Of a stretch of 64,000 nt of DNA, positions 36,912 through 48,308 are shown one piece after another (within the stretch, counting starts at the first letter, position 1; every line of letters begins with the position of its first letter). The stretch is from Trichuris trichiura (taxonomy: Eukaryota > Nematoda > Enoplea > Trichinellida > Trichuridae). The notes under the pieces were generated by a model. It searched no databases, had not been told where the DNA came from, and saw nothing but the letters and a program-made list of their open reading frames with translations. Position numbers and translations under genes: made by a program. Location of the stretch: positions 1,745,001 to 1,809,000 of the forward strand of contig JBAJFE010000011.1 of the NCBI GenBank assembly GCA_037903355.1, given 5' to 3'.

Positions 36912-38930
36912 GCAGACTTGATGAACATCATTGCTAGTTTATACTGCGCTTACGAAGGGCAAAAATAAAACACCCAATAAGTTGCTTTAAAATTAGTCGT
37001 TTACTTGTTGGTTTACAGTACGGTGATTCGACAACGAAACAATAAGAAGTCGGTATTTACAATTGCCGGAGTAGAATGTTTTAGGCTATGCTAATTTCAC
37101 TCCCTTAAGCTGATTTCTTGAAGTTCTTATGGCATGGTGAATCCATTGATTTTAATTAGTTCCAACTCTAAGAAAAAATTTCTGCTAACATTGTAGACAC
37201 TGGCAAAATAGGCATTGAAAAATCTGCGTATACACGAACCCTAGACATTCAGATCAAGTCAGCAGTGCTTCTGAATTTGAAAATTTGAGCGTCTGAAATG
37301 CAGGTTGCATTAGCGAATGGGATGAAGAAGGACGTAATGGAAAGAGAAGAAAGAAATTTTACGGGTGTGAAAATTTCTTATCTCTTACCGACTGTTGCTG
37401 GAAGTCGATAAAAATTAGAAATCTGCACAAATGTTACAAAATATTGCCTACCTTCTTTTCTTTTCGCCGTAAGCGCCAAACGCCGGTTCGTGTAGGAGTA
37501 AATTTTAATAGATAAAAAGGAAAATGATGACGGCTCATGGCATTTGTTTTTTGGGAAAATTAAGCTATAAATACCCCGTGGGGGTGACAGTATTCAAAAG
37601 GTGAAATGCAGGTACAGCAACTTAAAAATGACATGTTTGTAATTTTACGAAATAGTTCGCACTAAAACTGCTGAATAAACTATTGTGCTAAGGATTTTAT
37701 CTATTTATTTATTACGAAACCGCAAAAAGCGTTTTTATGTATTTACCAATAAGCAATTCCCCTCAGAACACTTAGAGCCCCACGTTCTCCTCTGTCAACG
37801 ATAACAAATATTAATTTATTTGGCTTGACGCAATAACAGCACTTCTTAGCACAAAATTGACAAGACAGGCGAAACTTAAAAGTACAATTTATTGTACATT
37901 TAAAGCTCTTACGTAGCTCTAAATAAAGAGAACAGAGCTAGAAAGCGTAGGAAGCAAACAGCAGTCTTCAGTTTTGTTGGGAATAAGTGCTTTTGGCCTC
38001 TATCTTCTTCACTCGATTGTCCTATGTTGCAAACTACTTATCAAACTTGAATGTAATTTCGAATTTTGCTTAGCGTCCAGCTGCCAGTCTACGCTGAGCT
38101 TGAATCGTAAAAGACCTCAGAGAAGCTGAACGCGTGCCATTTAAGTTACCATTCAAGTCAGCAGCGTAAAGTCGAGCTCCAATAACATTCAAACCTTGCA
38201 TTTGTATTCAAATTTTTCAACCGGTTAGAAAGATTTTCAGGTTATTGTACCACAAGAGAGAAGATGTGATGATTGATAAAGCACTATAATTCAGCAAGCG
38301 GTTTACTAAAAAGTATTAAACATGTCTTACATTGTAGCTACATTAATACTGTTGGCGGGTTAAAGCCTATCCCGGAAACTTTGTTTTTCTTATTCGAGGC
38401 CGCCAAAATGAACCATACTTTTCAACTTTCACAATTAAGCTTTTAGCCTGTGATTGTTTAGGAATTTGAGCTCCGTCAGTTTTAAAATTCAGTACTTTCA
38501 GACTCGAGATTTTGGTTTCCGCCCCGCTGATAGCTCAGGATTTCATGCTCCGAAATTTGAGCCTCTACATAAAAGCATGGACGGCATAGGTTAAAGCTGA
38601 CTTAGAACAAGCAAGCTAACCATAATACAAATTTCCCGCAAAGTTAGTTGCGGTTACCTATGAAATGTTTATGTTCAGGGATGGAGAATTTATGCAAAGT
38701 TTATCGTTTAGTGTTGAAGAAAATATAGTTCACGTAGTTTAATTGGCAAAGTCTGAATGAACTTTAAAGCGACTGCCAGACGAAAATTTTAAAATACGCT
38801 TTTCCTAAGCACTTCAGCATGTCAATTTTGTTCAAATGAATACGCAGTAGAATGGGAATAGTATTCTCTGCTTAGAGTTGAGCTATAGTCTCGTCTGCGG
38901 CTGCTGAACAGCAGGCCAACACATTTGAAA
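36912..38930. other. Shared 5' region between two divergent EGF genes
   Basis: About 2 kb between the two start codons. It is A+T-rich with no recognised coding sequence. It probably contains both promoters, but no specific site can be named. Confidence 0.45.
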
Positions 38931-40112
38931 ATGTGCAAACCATTTAGGAAAGTCGCTGTGCTTTGTCTGCTCTATTTTTGGTGGTCATCCCCTACAGAGG
39001 CTTTGTGCCCACACGAATTGAACTGGACAAATACGGCTGGCTTTGAATTTGACAAAGGTTGCATAAATGTTCGCTCTTTAAAGGCTGATAAAGATGTGCT
39101 TTTTGATGACCTTGTAAAAATATGCCAAGATAAATTTGGTCCAAGTGCCGTATTGGCTGACTTTGAGAATACAAGTAGAGTAGGTGATGTCATACTCGGA
39201 GGCAAAATTGTTCACATCCTGAAGAAGAATGCGGCTAACTTCACTGCGCTGTGGGTAAATTTTACGGATACAACTTTCAGAGAACGTCAGTTTGCAGTTG
39301 GTGACTGCAATACGGAAGGGAAAAAGCTGCCCCTTTGTATTCTAACTCACAAAGGATCCAAAAAATGCTTTCCCTGTTCATCTCCCATACCAAAAGAATA
39401 CATAAATGGCACGTCCTATGTTTGCTTCACTGAAAACATTACTAAATGTAGAGTAAGAGATGACAAATGTGATTGCGAAGATGGATACGAAGGAGAATTT
39501 TGCCTGAATGGTATTGTTCAGTTGACTAGTCCTTTTAAAGTATTAACAATTAGCATTATTTTGAAAGTCTTCCACCTACCGAAAGTACAAGCTACTTGTG
39601 TTTTATCCAAGCTTAAGTTGTTTAACTTTTTCCTTTCCTAGCCTTTAGTTTTTTTCAGATTATTGCCTTCTTTATTATCCATGCAATGTTTCATCTTTCG
39701 TTTTGTTCAGTCATAGGGAAGTGTACGAATGACGTGTGTAAAAACAAAGGATACTGCGTTCCAATGCCAAACAGCTATAAGTGCATCTGTCCCGGTGGAG
39801 TGACCGGTCAGAATTGTGAATTAGGTATAATGCTTTTAAATTTATATATGCTAAGTTTTGAACAGCTGTTTTTTAGATTTTCAAAATGAATGCACAGGGG
39901 TTGACTGCAGTGGAAGAGGCACTTGCAAAGATTTGGCCAATAACTTTGAATGTCAGTGCGAAAGCCCATACAATGGTTCAATGTGTGAGCTATTACTAGT
40001 GGGTAAGTAATGAAAATTATCCAATATAAGATATGACAAAGCAATAACCGATAAAATACTGCCTTCTGTTCCAGGTTATTTTCTTGTTTTTACATTGGTC
40101 CGAGTCATTTGA
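38931..40112 (+). CDS. Surface/secreted EGF-domain protein with hydrophobic C-terminus (paralogue B)
   Basis: Four phase-1 exons (38,931-39,510; 39,711-39,824; 39,877-40,002; 40,075-40,112), mirroring paralogue A in exon number and phase. The start ATG gives a classic signal peptide (KVAVLCLLYFWWSSPTEA). The N-terminal region has CPHELNW, a later C, ALWVNFTD and LPLCIL, spaced rather like a degenerate C-type lectin domain (tentative). Then come three EGF modules: CRVRDDKCDCEDGYEGEFC; CTNDVCKNKGYC to CICPGGVTGQNC; and CTGVDCSGRGTC to CQCESPYNGSMC. The final exon adds a short hydrophobic tail (ELLLVGYFLVFTLVRVI). Several N-glycosylation sequons are present. Sequence identity with paralogue A is low outside the cysteines. 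Function is unknown. Confidence 0.78.
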
Positions 40113-40248
40113 TCCACTCTTTGGTTTTTTTCCAAGCTTAAAACAATCTGGATGTATTGCTTTCATTAGTTATTAATGTTAACTTAAGTCTGATTTTAAA
40201 AAGCGTATAAATAATTTTTAAAAATGCACTGGCGTGAACCAGTTTAAA

Positions 40249-40254
40249 AATAAA
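40249..40254 (+). terminator. Poly(A) signal, EGF paralogue B
   Basis: AATAAA lies about 135 bases after the stop codon. Confidence 0.6.
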
Positions 40255-41444
40255 GTTGATTCTTGGGAAGCCGTTGCCACGTGTTTGTATTCGTATTTTC
40301 TGCCTGTTTTGGACCACTGTAAGCTTTGTTCGCTAAGACTCTTCAGTCTCAGTTTGCAACAACAAAGCAAAGTCTAGAAAAGGTACAAGATTGTACTCCA
40401 GAAACAAAAACGTAAAAATAGCAGGCCAGAATGACTTATGCCTAGTCAACTATAAGACATTGAAGGAAATTCCTTGAGCTCTGTGGTTTGATCAGGCAGC
40501 AAATTTTAGTCATAAAAAAAACAATAGCGTTTTTACTGGGAGCCCGCGTTGAAAAAGAACTGATAATAAAAGCAAAAGAGGTTCTTCCATTAAGCGGTTT
40601 AACAGTAGCCTGAGCATCCTAATGTCGTACGGTCATCCCCGTTGTTCTCCTGGCGAAATTCCAATATTAGAAGTTTTATAGGATGCTTCACTGTATTTTG
40701 ATCATTATTCCTTGAACTCGACGTGAGATAAATAACAATTGAATGCCGTATATACAATACTGCCAAAAGATAAATCAAGCATGTTTTTAAAAAGCTTTTA
40801 CAAATGCTTGTTTGAAATCGCTTCCGCGTTTTTTGACTCTTAGATCTTGGATAGTCACGTTTTAGATACCGAGCCTCTAACGAGTCACAATCCTTTTCTC
40901 TTTCATAAGCACTATAAAAGCTTGTTCAAATACCGAAAAGCATCATTACTTCAGGGAAGTACAGACCATTTGACTTCATTTTTTTCTACTCTTTCTTTCC
41001 AGTTTCAATTATTTGCTTTTAAGAACAACGGGTAATTTTCAATAGGCGCCAGTTGATTACTGTAAGCGGAAGTACAATCAAGTTCAGTTAGTCCACGCGA
41101 CTGCGTTCAGTTAAACAAAAGTCACTGCTAACTTAAGTTTACTCTTAGGCTATTTGCTGTTCTTAGGTAACACGGTTCTGATTTTAAGCTTAAGCACAGG
41201 CTGCCTGCAGTTGCCTGATCTGACGTATCCTGATTTCAGTTGTACCTACAGTAGTAGCGGGCGTTCGTAATATCTTCATAAGTCATAGTTTGAAATCCCT
41301 GGTCTTCATAACCACGTCCCAAATACCCAACAACATTAGCCTAGTGGCATTTATCACATACGAAAACGGTTCTCAAAGGACCAACAGTTTTCACCTTCTT
41401 CTCTTCAACAATATTACCAGAATCTTTAGGGAATAATAGCACCA
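40255..41444. other. Intergenic, nothing recognised
   Basis: No supportable feature is seen in these 1.2 kb on either strand. Confidence 0.45.
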
Positions 41445-41844
41445 ATGTCTTCAGTTTTTCAAATTCTAAGATTTCTAACTTTCGCTGATTCAGCGGATCG
41501 AAATTTTAAATGTTCAGTCGTACTTTTTCGCGCCAGTAGTTTTTCCTCATTTAACGTTGCCTCTGTGGCAGAAAAGAGAGTAGTAGAATATGCACGTGCG
41601 CTACTTAAATCGAACTTAATGCACTTTTTGCCCATTTTGATAATTATTAGTACGGTAAGTAACTAAATATTACTCCAATGTGCATTCTAGACTTCTTAAT
41701 TGCAAAGTCGTTTAAAAAAATTCACTATTTTTAACATTTCTTCCTGTTAATGCCAAGTTTTCAGAAAGCCGAGCTTCCACAATTGGTAAAAGTGCACTGC
41801 TCGTGTCGCTTCTGTACCCACTGGTATTAGCGCTGAGTTTATAA
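41445..41844 (+). CDS. Hypothetical small membrane protein, two exons
   Basis: Exon 1 (41,445-41,654) runs from ATG (MSSVFQILRFLTFADSADRN) to a consensus donor (ACG|GTAAGT). Exon 2 (41,758-41,844) follows a pyrimidine tract and CCAAG acceptor, in phase 0, to a TAA. The product is 98 residues with two hydrophobic stretches: MHFLPILIIIST, and the C-terminal SALLVSLLYPLVLALSL, which could be a tail anchor or a GPI signal. An AATAAA follows the stop within about 25 bases, and a CTTTAG acceptor-like string lies just before the ATG. These signals together support a real gene. I recognise no family. Confidence 0.42.
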
Positions 41845-41868
41845 TGTATCTTGACCGGATGCGGAAAG

Positions 41869-41874
41869 AATAAA
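41869..41874 (+). terminator. Poly(A) signal, small membrane protein gene
   Basis: AATAAA lies about 25 bases after the stop at 41,844. Confidence 0.5.
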
Positions 41875-42200
41875 CAGAAACAACAACTGCTGGCTTGCTT
41901 GCGCATCGGTAAATTTTTGAGACGCCGCGTAAGAAGGCCTTTTCAAGCATTCAAAGTAGCATTTCGATAAATTCAAAATTTGTACCGCTAGTTTTTGAAC
42001 AAATTTTTAACATGCTTTTATTTAACATTAGTCTCGGTTGGCTGGCTTGGTATTCAGCCCAACGAAAGGGCGAAGCACAATAAACCAGAAACAACTAGTT
42101 GAACTTGCTTTTATTTCATACTGTGCTCAAAATTTCTTTTTGCGGAAGAATGTGTGCGTATGCTTTAATTTTCTATTGTAGTGAAATAGTTGCGAAGTAA

Positions 42201-42755
42201 ATGTCCGCTTTGTCGGAAAACACCGATTACAAGCCTTCGGCGTTTGTTCAACTTCTTAGTCGACTAATAGGGCCAAACAGGTTTGATCAGCGCGGAAATG
42301 AACTTTTAGTACCAAGGACATTTCTACCCCTACCAGCAATTTCGCAGGAAGAGTATGCGTTGCAGACTCTAACTGAGAGTTGTGTATTCAAGTCCGTTTT
42401 GGCGTCCGTAATGGGATTTGGTATTGGAGCAATGTTTGGCGTGTTTACAGCCAGCCTCGACCCGGCTCACACTTTGGGCGATCCTGCCCAACTCACTGCT
42501 CGGCAAGTGTTTCGTGAAATGGGACAACGGTCGTGGTCATACGCCAAAAATTTCGGCGTATTAGGACTCATGTTTGCTGGAATCGAATGTACGGTGGAAA
42601 CGCACCGAGGCAAATCCGATATTTTAAATGGTACTATTTCCGGTCTGGTTACTGGTGGTTTGATCGGTTTGCGCGCTGGCGTCAAAGCGGCTGCACTTGG
42701 AGCTGCCGGTTTCGGCCTTTTCTCCACCATCGTTGACTACTACATGCGTTATTAA
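42201..42755 (+). CDS. timm22: TIM22, mitochondrial inner-membrane translocase subunit
   Basis: Channel-forming subunit of the TIM22 complex, which inserts carrier proteins into the inner mitochondrial membrane. A single exon encodes 184 residues, close to the 194 of human TIMM22. The conserved core is clear: ESCVFKSVLASVMGFGIGAM then FGVFTA, EMGQRSWSYAKNFGVLGLMF, the ECTVETHRGKSD segment, then NGTISGLVTGGLIGLRAGVK and FSTIVDYYMR. Four hydrophobic segments are present, and the paired cysteines (in ESCVF and in IECTVE) match those forming the family's intramolecular disulfide. The gene is followed after only 65 bases by a CISD gene on the same strand, suggesting an operon. Confidence 0.95.
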   Translation: MSALSENTDYKPSAFVQLLSRLIGPNRFDQRGNELLVPRTFLPLPAISQEEYALQTLTESCVFKSVLASVMGFGIGAMFGVFTASLDPAHTLGDPAQLTARQVFREMGQRSWSYAKNFGVLGLMFAGIECTVETHRGKSDILNGTISGLVTGGLIGLRAGVKAAALGAAGFGLFSTIVDYYMRY

Positions 42756-42820
42756 ATGCTTTTGCGTAGTTTTTCTATCAAAGTGGGCGAAAAGACGAAA
42801 CAGTACTAGTAATCATAAAT
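42756..42820 (+). promoter_or_regulatory. Candidate operon intercistronic region (trans-splice acceptor)
   Basis: The 65 bases between the TIM22 stop and the CISD ATG contain a T-rich stretch (AGTTTTTCT), then two AG acceptors (GAAACAG and TACTAG) about 15-20 bases before the downstream ATG. No AATAAA is present. This resembles nematode operon intercistronic regions, where the downstream message is capped by spliced-leader trans-splicing. It was read from the sequence only. Confidence 0.45.
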
Positions 42821-43644
42821 ATGTCCACGAATAGCAGCGGTAAAAAAACACTTTTTGCCAAAGCATCGCGAGTTGCAGGTTCTGGTAAGATATTATGCAA
42901 AGCAGGTGTGTACTTGAAACGCTCTTCTTTCAGTGATGCTTTCTGAAAGCTGCTAGAATACATTTCTTAACGTATACTACGCGAATTTGCTTTTCCCTGT
43001 GCGATGATTTAGTTACTGATTCTGCCTTCTTTCTAATAAGTATTATGAAACAAAATAAGTTTAAATATATATGAATTTTCAAGTGAGATATGATTGGCCG
43101 AAAGGGTAAAATCGCGGCAGCAGTTCTTACTTTTCTCTTTGGGTTGCTTGTAATGTATCCTGCACATAGGGTGTAGCGCTTACTGTAATGGGACCTGTTC
43201 TGTTTTAATGCATCGTACAAGCTGAAATTGGTCCTGAAGAGAAGTAAGTTGGCGACATGTCCGTTCTATCTTTAGGTAGTAAATTTTGCAGTGGACGATA
43301 TTTTCCGAGAAGCCGCTGTTTTTGCGATGGGAGCCGCTGTTGGTTATTTGTTGTGCTACGGCAAAGTGCTTCCTTGGAAGCAGGATAGTCCAATTAATCT
43401 TTCTATTGACAAGGAAAATCCCAAGGTGGTGCACAACTTAGATATTGAAGAAATAGGTGATTTCAAGTCATTGTGCCGGTGCTGGCGTTCCAAGCAGGTG
43501 GATAACGCAATTACAGTGAAAGTCATAAACTGCTATTGTCATAATTCGCATTTCTAGTTTCCGCTTTGCGATGGTTCCCATAAAGAGCACAACGCTGCAA
43601 CAGGAGACAATGTTGGACCAGTGGTCATCAAGCGAAAGGTGTAA
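42821..43644 (+). CDS. cisd: CDGSH iron-sulfur domain protein (CISD1/2 family)
   Basis: Membrane-anchored 2Fe-2S protein of the mitoNEET/NAF-1 family, which acts on the outer mitochondrial or ER membrane in iron and redox handling. Three exons (42,821-42,884; 43,292-43,497; 43,558-43,644) encode 118 residues. The cluster-binding signature is complete across the last junction: CRCWRSK then QFPLCDGSHKEHN, giving the three-Cys one-His ligands. It is preceded by SPINLSIDKENPKVVHN and followed by ATGDNVGPVVIKRK. A single N-terminal membrane segment (AAVFAMGAAVGYLLCYG) precedes the domain. The family features are unmistakable; CISD1 and CISD2 cannot be told apart here. It is shorter than human CISD2 (135 residues), mainly at the N-terminus. 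It is downstream of TIM22 in a probable operon. Confidence 0.93.
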
Positions 43645-43711
43645 TGCGCAGTCAATGATTAAACAGTCAGACTAAAATTAATTTAGTGATTGGCATGTAG
43701 ATTAGTAAATC

Positions 43712-43912
43712 ATGCTTTGCGAATTAAAGCATTCGGGATACGGTATCGCTTTTCATTTGTTTTATAACGCTGGAATCATTAGAATGTTAAAGAAGGAATT
43801 GAAACTGCCCAAAAAGTACGCTAACGGGTTAATCACATTCCAGTTGTACTTAGCAGCTCTTGCTGGTCTGTCAACGCAATTAAGTACTTTTCATAAGCTT
43901 CTGGAAAGCTGA
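43712..43912 (+). CDS. Possible small third cistron, 66 residues
   Basis: ORF starting MLCELKHSGYGIAFHLFYNA, 67 bases after the CISD stop. It has a basic middle (RMLKKELKLPKKYANG) and a moderately hydrophobic end (LITFQLYLAALAGLSTQ). AG acceptor-like strings (CATGTAG, ATTAG) lie just upstream, similar in placement to those before CISD. No family is recognised and no poly(A) signal lies close. It may simply be 3' UTR. Confidence 0.25.
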   Translation: MLCELKHSGYGIAFHLFYNAGIIRMLKKELKLPKKYANGLITFQLYLAALAGLSTQLSTFHKLLES

Positions 43913-46900
43913 TCTGAAAAGGTTGGTCCGTTGTTAATGTGCGTTTATTTCTCTATTTTTGGGGCAAAACGTTAACTCCCATTACGGAAATTAAATTGCA
44001 ATGGCAAATTAACTATTTTGCGAGTCAGTTCTTTATTGATTAATTATTCAAGACTAAAGCAGGAAAACTAACCTCAAGCGTACCTACCTATTCTTTAACA
44101 GTTCGGTTTTACGGTTAGGTTATTGATTTTTTGTTCCCATTGTTTGCCACTGTTTTTTTTGTCTTCGATTTGTTGATATATCATTGTCTTGCTTTGTTTA
44201 GCCTAGTAACGGTTGAATACCACGATTAATGTAATGCCTTGACTGAATTTTAGTTCTCTAAATTTAATGCGTTCACGTATTTTATTCAACTGCAGTTCTT
44301 TTAATTCATTTGAAATAAATTTCATTAAAATTACGACCTAGTACCCACAGCTAAAATGCTTAACGGCGTGCAAATATTTACTGCGATGCATTTTAATCAC
44401 TATAATATGCAATTACCACTTTTTATTTGTGATTTTTGTAGAACGTTTAATGTTAGGTAAGGTAGATTTTTTTGGATTTCATAATCATCTAGCGTCGGGA
44501 AAGCTGCAGTCTAATCGAAGAATATTCTTTCGTTATTTCTTTGCAAAAAGTGATTTCATCCGGGTTATGCTCAATATCTTGAAGAAAGCTAATTCTTGCA
44601 TATGGTCCAGGTTGTCTTAGCCGTTTGCACAGATTAGCTTTTTTCCGTTTTGCCAATGGTCCTTGAACCTTACCGCTATTCGTATGACTCGTTACGTGTT
44701 CATACAGCGCTTTATTCAGTTTTGTTTTTTTAGACGATTGTGTAAAAGCCGCTCAAGACGCTGCTGATGTTAACATACGTAAGTCATGCATTTTCAGTTT
44801 CAAATTATGCGCCTCCGAAATAATTTCACGATCTTTTAGAGAATACAGGAAAGTTCACATCCTCATCTAGTTCTTTAATAATATGACAATAGAATTGGGT
44901 TTGAAGATGTAGTTTTTTCTTAATGGCTCATAAACTTTCAGAATTAAGCCTCTGCCTTCTGTGTGAAATGTATTGGTAAACCCAGCAGAGAGTTTAAATC
45001 CAATTTAAGCAAACTGAGTAAGGCCTAGTTTTGAATAATGTTTAAGAGGCTTAGAAGTCTGCATGAACACATTTGTTCTTCGTGTACGTAAAACCATTGT
45101 AAAACACTTTAAAAGTCCGTCTGTCTTTTTATCCAGTTGTAGATTCTTTTGATATGGTAACTATTTAAGATTCCGTAAGCTGCACTTAAGTTTGCTTCTT
45201 GTGGAAGGAACACTTAGTTGTGCGCTGCCTTCTTGCCCGTCTTAACTACTAATGTTCTCAGCTTTGGTGTACTTATTTGCTGCTAATTTAATAATGTTCA
45301 TTATGATTTATTAGGAAAAATACCATCTTCACTGTATTGTAACCGATGGAGTTTCTCGATCTGTGCTTGTCTCATCTTCTGCGACAAATATTTGCCTTGC
45401 ATTCCGTTCGCATTATGTGATAGTAATAATGCTCTACTGACCTTCTTCAACAACTGCTGCTTTGAAGAAGGCAATGCTTGTTCGATTTGGGCGCATACAT
45501 TGGGTAAAAACGATGGGAACGAGTTACTTTCTGTCTCTCAGTTTAGGTATGCCCATAATGGACTCGTCAGTGTTGAGATACTAAGTGGCTGAAAGGTTAT
45601 AAATGAATGGACGCTTATTATAAACTGAAGTTCAGTTTGACTGATTCCTTAAAATCGATGCTTCACGAAGCAAACGTTTTTTGTGCTAAAGTTTTAACAG
45701 CTTTCTTGAATCCTTTAATTTATTAATGTCTTTCTAATGGTTTCACCTTATCACGGAACTTGTTTCCCGTTAAACAGATGTGTCCTATTGAAGATAATGT
45801 TTTTTATGGTCGCATAAGGTTTCATAAGTCTATAGGAAGCTACACGGGCTATCATCCTTATGTGCCAACGAAGCAGGCAAGATTTAGTTTAAAACTGTGG
45901 AATATTCGAACGTTAACTGTTCTATCATAAGCCACCTTCGTGAAATATGATTTACCATCCGAAAAGTTCATGTTTTTAAAGTAAAGTATTTTTTTGCCTA
46001 ATGGTTTTGTTACTAGGTGAAGCTTTGTGGTACCGTTTCTGGCAAAGTCGTATTCGTTAGTTTGTTTTTCAAATTTGAGCCGATCTAGTATAGTGGCTAT
46101 TCGTCAGAGTGTTCATAATGGACGTATAGTAATTTCTGAAGCCAAACTTTTTTGTTTATCTGAAATTGACTGTGCATTCTGGTCGTAACTTGACAGTTGT
46201 TTGCATTGACATCTTTATTTTTATTATTAGCAGCTTTTCAGAGTGAAGTATGAAGCAGCATCGTGGCTACATCAGTGTAAAGGTGTGCTCCTATACCATA
46301 GCACGTTCATAGCTTTCATCTAAACGTTTGGAGGCTGAGATTGTCCTCGAAACAAAGCTAAGCTGAAAAGTTACAAATAACTGTACGGAGAAGCATGCAA
46401 CGAGGAGCGAAAGTTGAAAATGATCTCGGAACGCTAATACTATTCCAGCAGAAGTAATTCAGGTTTGTATAATTAATTTTAATAGCCAAATTCGCTCTAG
46501 TACTTTTTGAATTCTTGTTAACCGCTTGAAAGCATTCGCTCGCTTAGACAACCACAATCAATGGGTTAAAATTGGCCTTGCCTTATTTTAGTCTCGGAAC
46601 CACGCTAGCTCTATTAACGCTGCAGAGAAAGCGGCTATTTTGTTCAAATTTTTATTATGCAGCTTTGGTTTGAATGTAACCTATTTTCGACAGTTTTCTT
46701 CGCTTGTTTATCTGAATAGGAAGCGAGTTTTAAATGGTGTTAAATCGTAACGTTACTAACCAACCTCTAACGGAATTGAGAATCCGTCTTCCCGCTCACT
46801 TTGTAAAGCTAAAAATCGTAAGCTGCACCGTACAAACAAGCGAACTGACTATTTAGTGCAGCGATGTTGAGCAATTCAGAAGACCGTTTGATACTTTCTT

Positions 46901-48308
46901 TTGTTTATTGGTACTCTTTCATCATGAGCGAAATAGCGAAAAGCTGCTTGAATGGCGCAAAATTGGTTGCCAGTCCTGTGCTTAGTTTTTCTAATGGGCC
47001 GTGGCATGATGAATAGTTGTGTTTTTTCTATGGCATTTATTTATCAGCCAGTCAAGGTTCCACGGATCGAAGCCAATAAGAACTCCATCCAAATGATGGT
47101 CAATGTATTATGTTGCATTATTAGTCTATAGCAATGGCGATGGAGACGACTGATTGGCGAAGTATCAGTAACAGTTTGTCTTTTCGCTGCGGTCAGCCGA
47201 TAAAGATTTGTTGGCGATTATTTCCTTCTCGCCAAATAGGTCTTGTTGAATAATGCCGTACGCCTCTACTGGCATTCGTATGTCGCATCTCGGATTGTCG
47301 AACGAAGTGGCAATTGATAGTAGCTCCTATGCAAATATCTTTCAGTAATCAATGCTTCATCTTTTCTTCTTCAATTCGCTTTCACCAAAACATTGCATTC
47401 ATTTTCTTCCAGTTTAAAGTCAGCGGCGAGTCATTGGTAGAAGTCTTTTTGCAACGTTCGTTTGAATACTTTTCTATCCGTTTATTTTTGCAGGTTTCAC
47501 TGCGATCAGTTTTTTTGGCTAATACAAAATGATCAGTGCAGTTGCCGTTGCTCATTGAAGCAATTTCCTACTAATGGTGGCCATTTTCTTATCACGTTTA
47601 CTAGTTGCACGCATCCGTCCGTTCCCTCTGGCGACGAGTTGAGTCATGACAGAGGAGTGAGTGCCTTCTAAACGAATTGAATGCGCCGTTGCTTTCACCA
47701 AGACATCTCTCCTTATCTCCGAGTCAAATTGCGCCACACTGTTGTCGATACACGCTTTGGAGGTGTTTGGAGGTTCGACATTGCGCGATGGCCATTCGGC
47801 TACTTCAAAAGGACGCCTGAAACTGATGCATCAAGACTTTACCGCCTTCATCGACCACAAGCGACGCTGATAATTTTGACATCGAACCATTATTAGCACG
47901 TCACAGAAGTGCTAAATAAGCTATGACTTTTTCCATTAAAATCCCATTGTTTAGCGACCAGTGAGGGGGCGGATAATGCAAAGTGAAGCGGTTGATCGCA
48001 ATTCGGTCAGTTGTGATTAGTCAGGTGCGAATATGGACGCCATTATGATGCTATCATCGATCCGGATTGAACATGCAGCCGAGAAGTGGCAACCTATCAT
48101 GAAACGAAGCGAGTTAGTTGCCTTTGCCTATTTTGCTCTCGCGTCTCGCTACTTGACAAGAAATCGCTTTGACGGAGTTCCCTCGGGTTGCCGTGGTCTT
48201 GTCGCACTTCCTGGCTGCAATAGTTCACTTTTGGCAACTTCGATCGCTCACAAACATTAATATGACCTCCTTGAAGTCGCTACGTCACCTCATGTAAAAC
48301 TTCCTGTT
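43913..48308. other. Intergenic, no gene recognised
   Basis: About 4.4 kb, mostly A+T-rich. No ORF resembles a known family. One 45-base potential exon (44,734-44,778) with strong splice signals is noted among the findings. The last kilobase is richer in G+C and probably includes the promoter of the WAP/CCP gene. Confidence 0.4.

Noticed and set aside
38533..38545. tRNA A-box-like string (GATAGCTCAGGAT)
   Set aside because: No matching B-box or cloverleaf at the expected distance.
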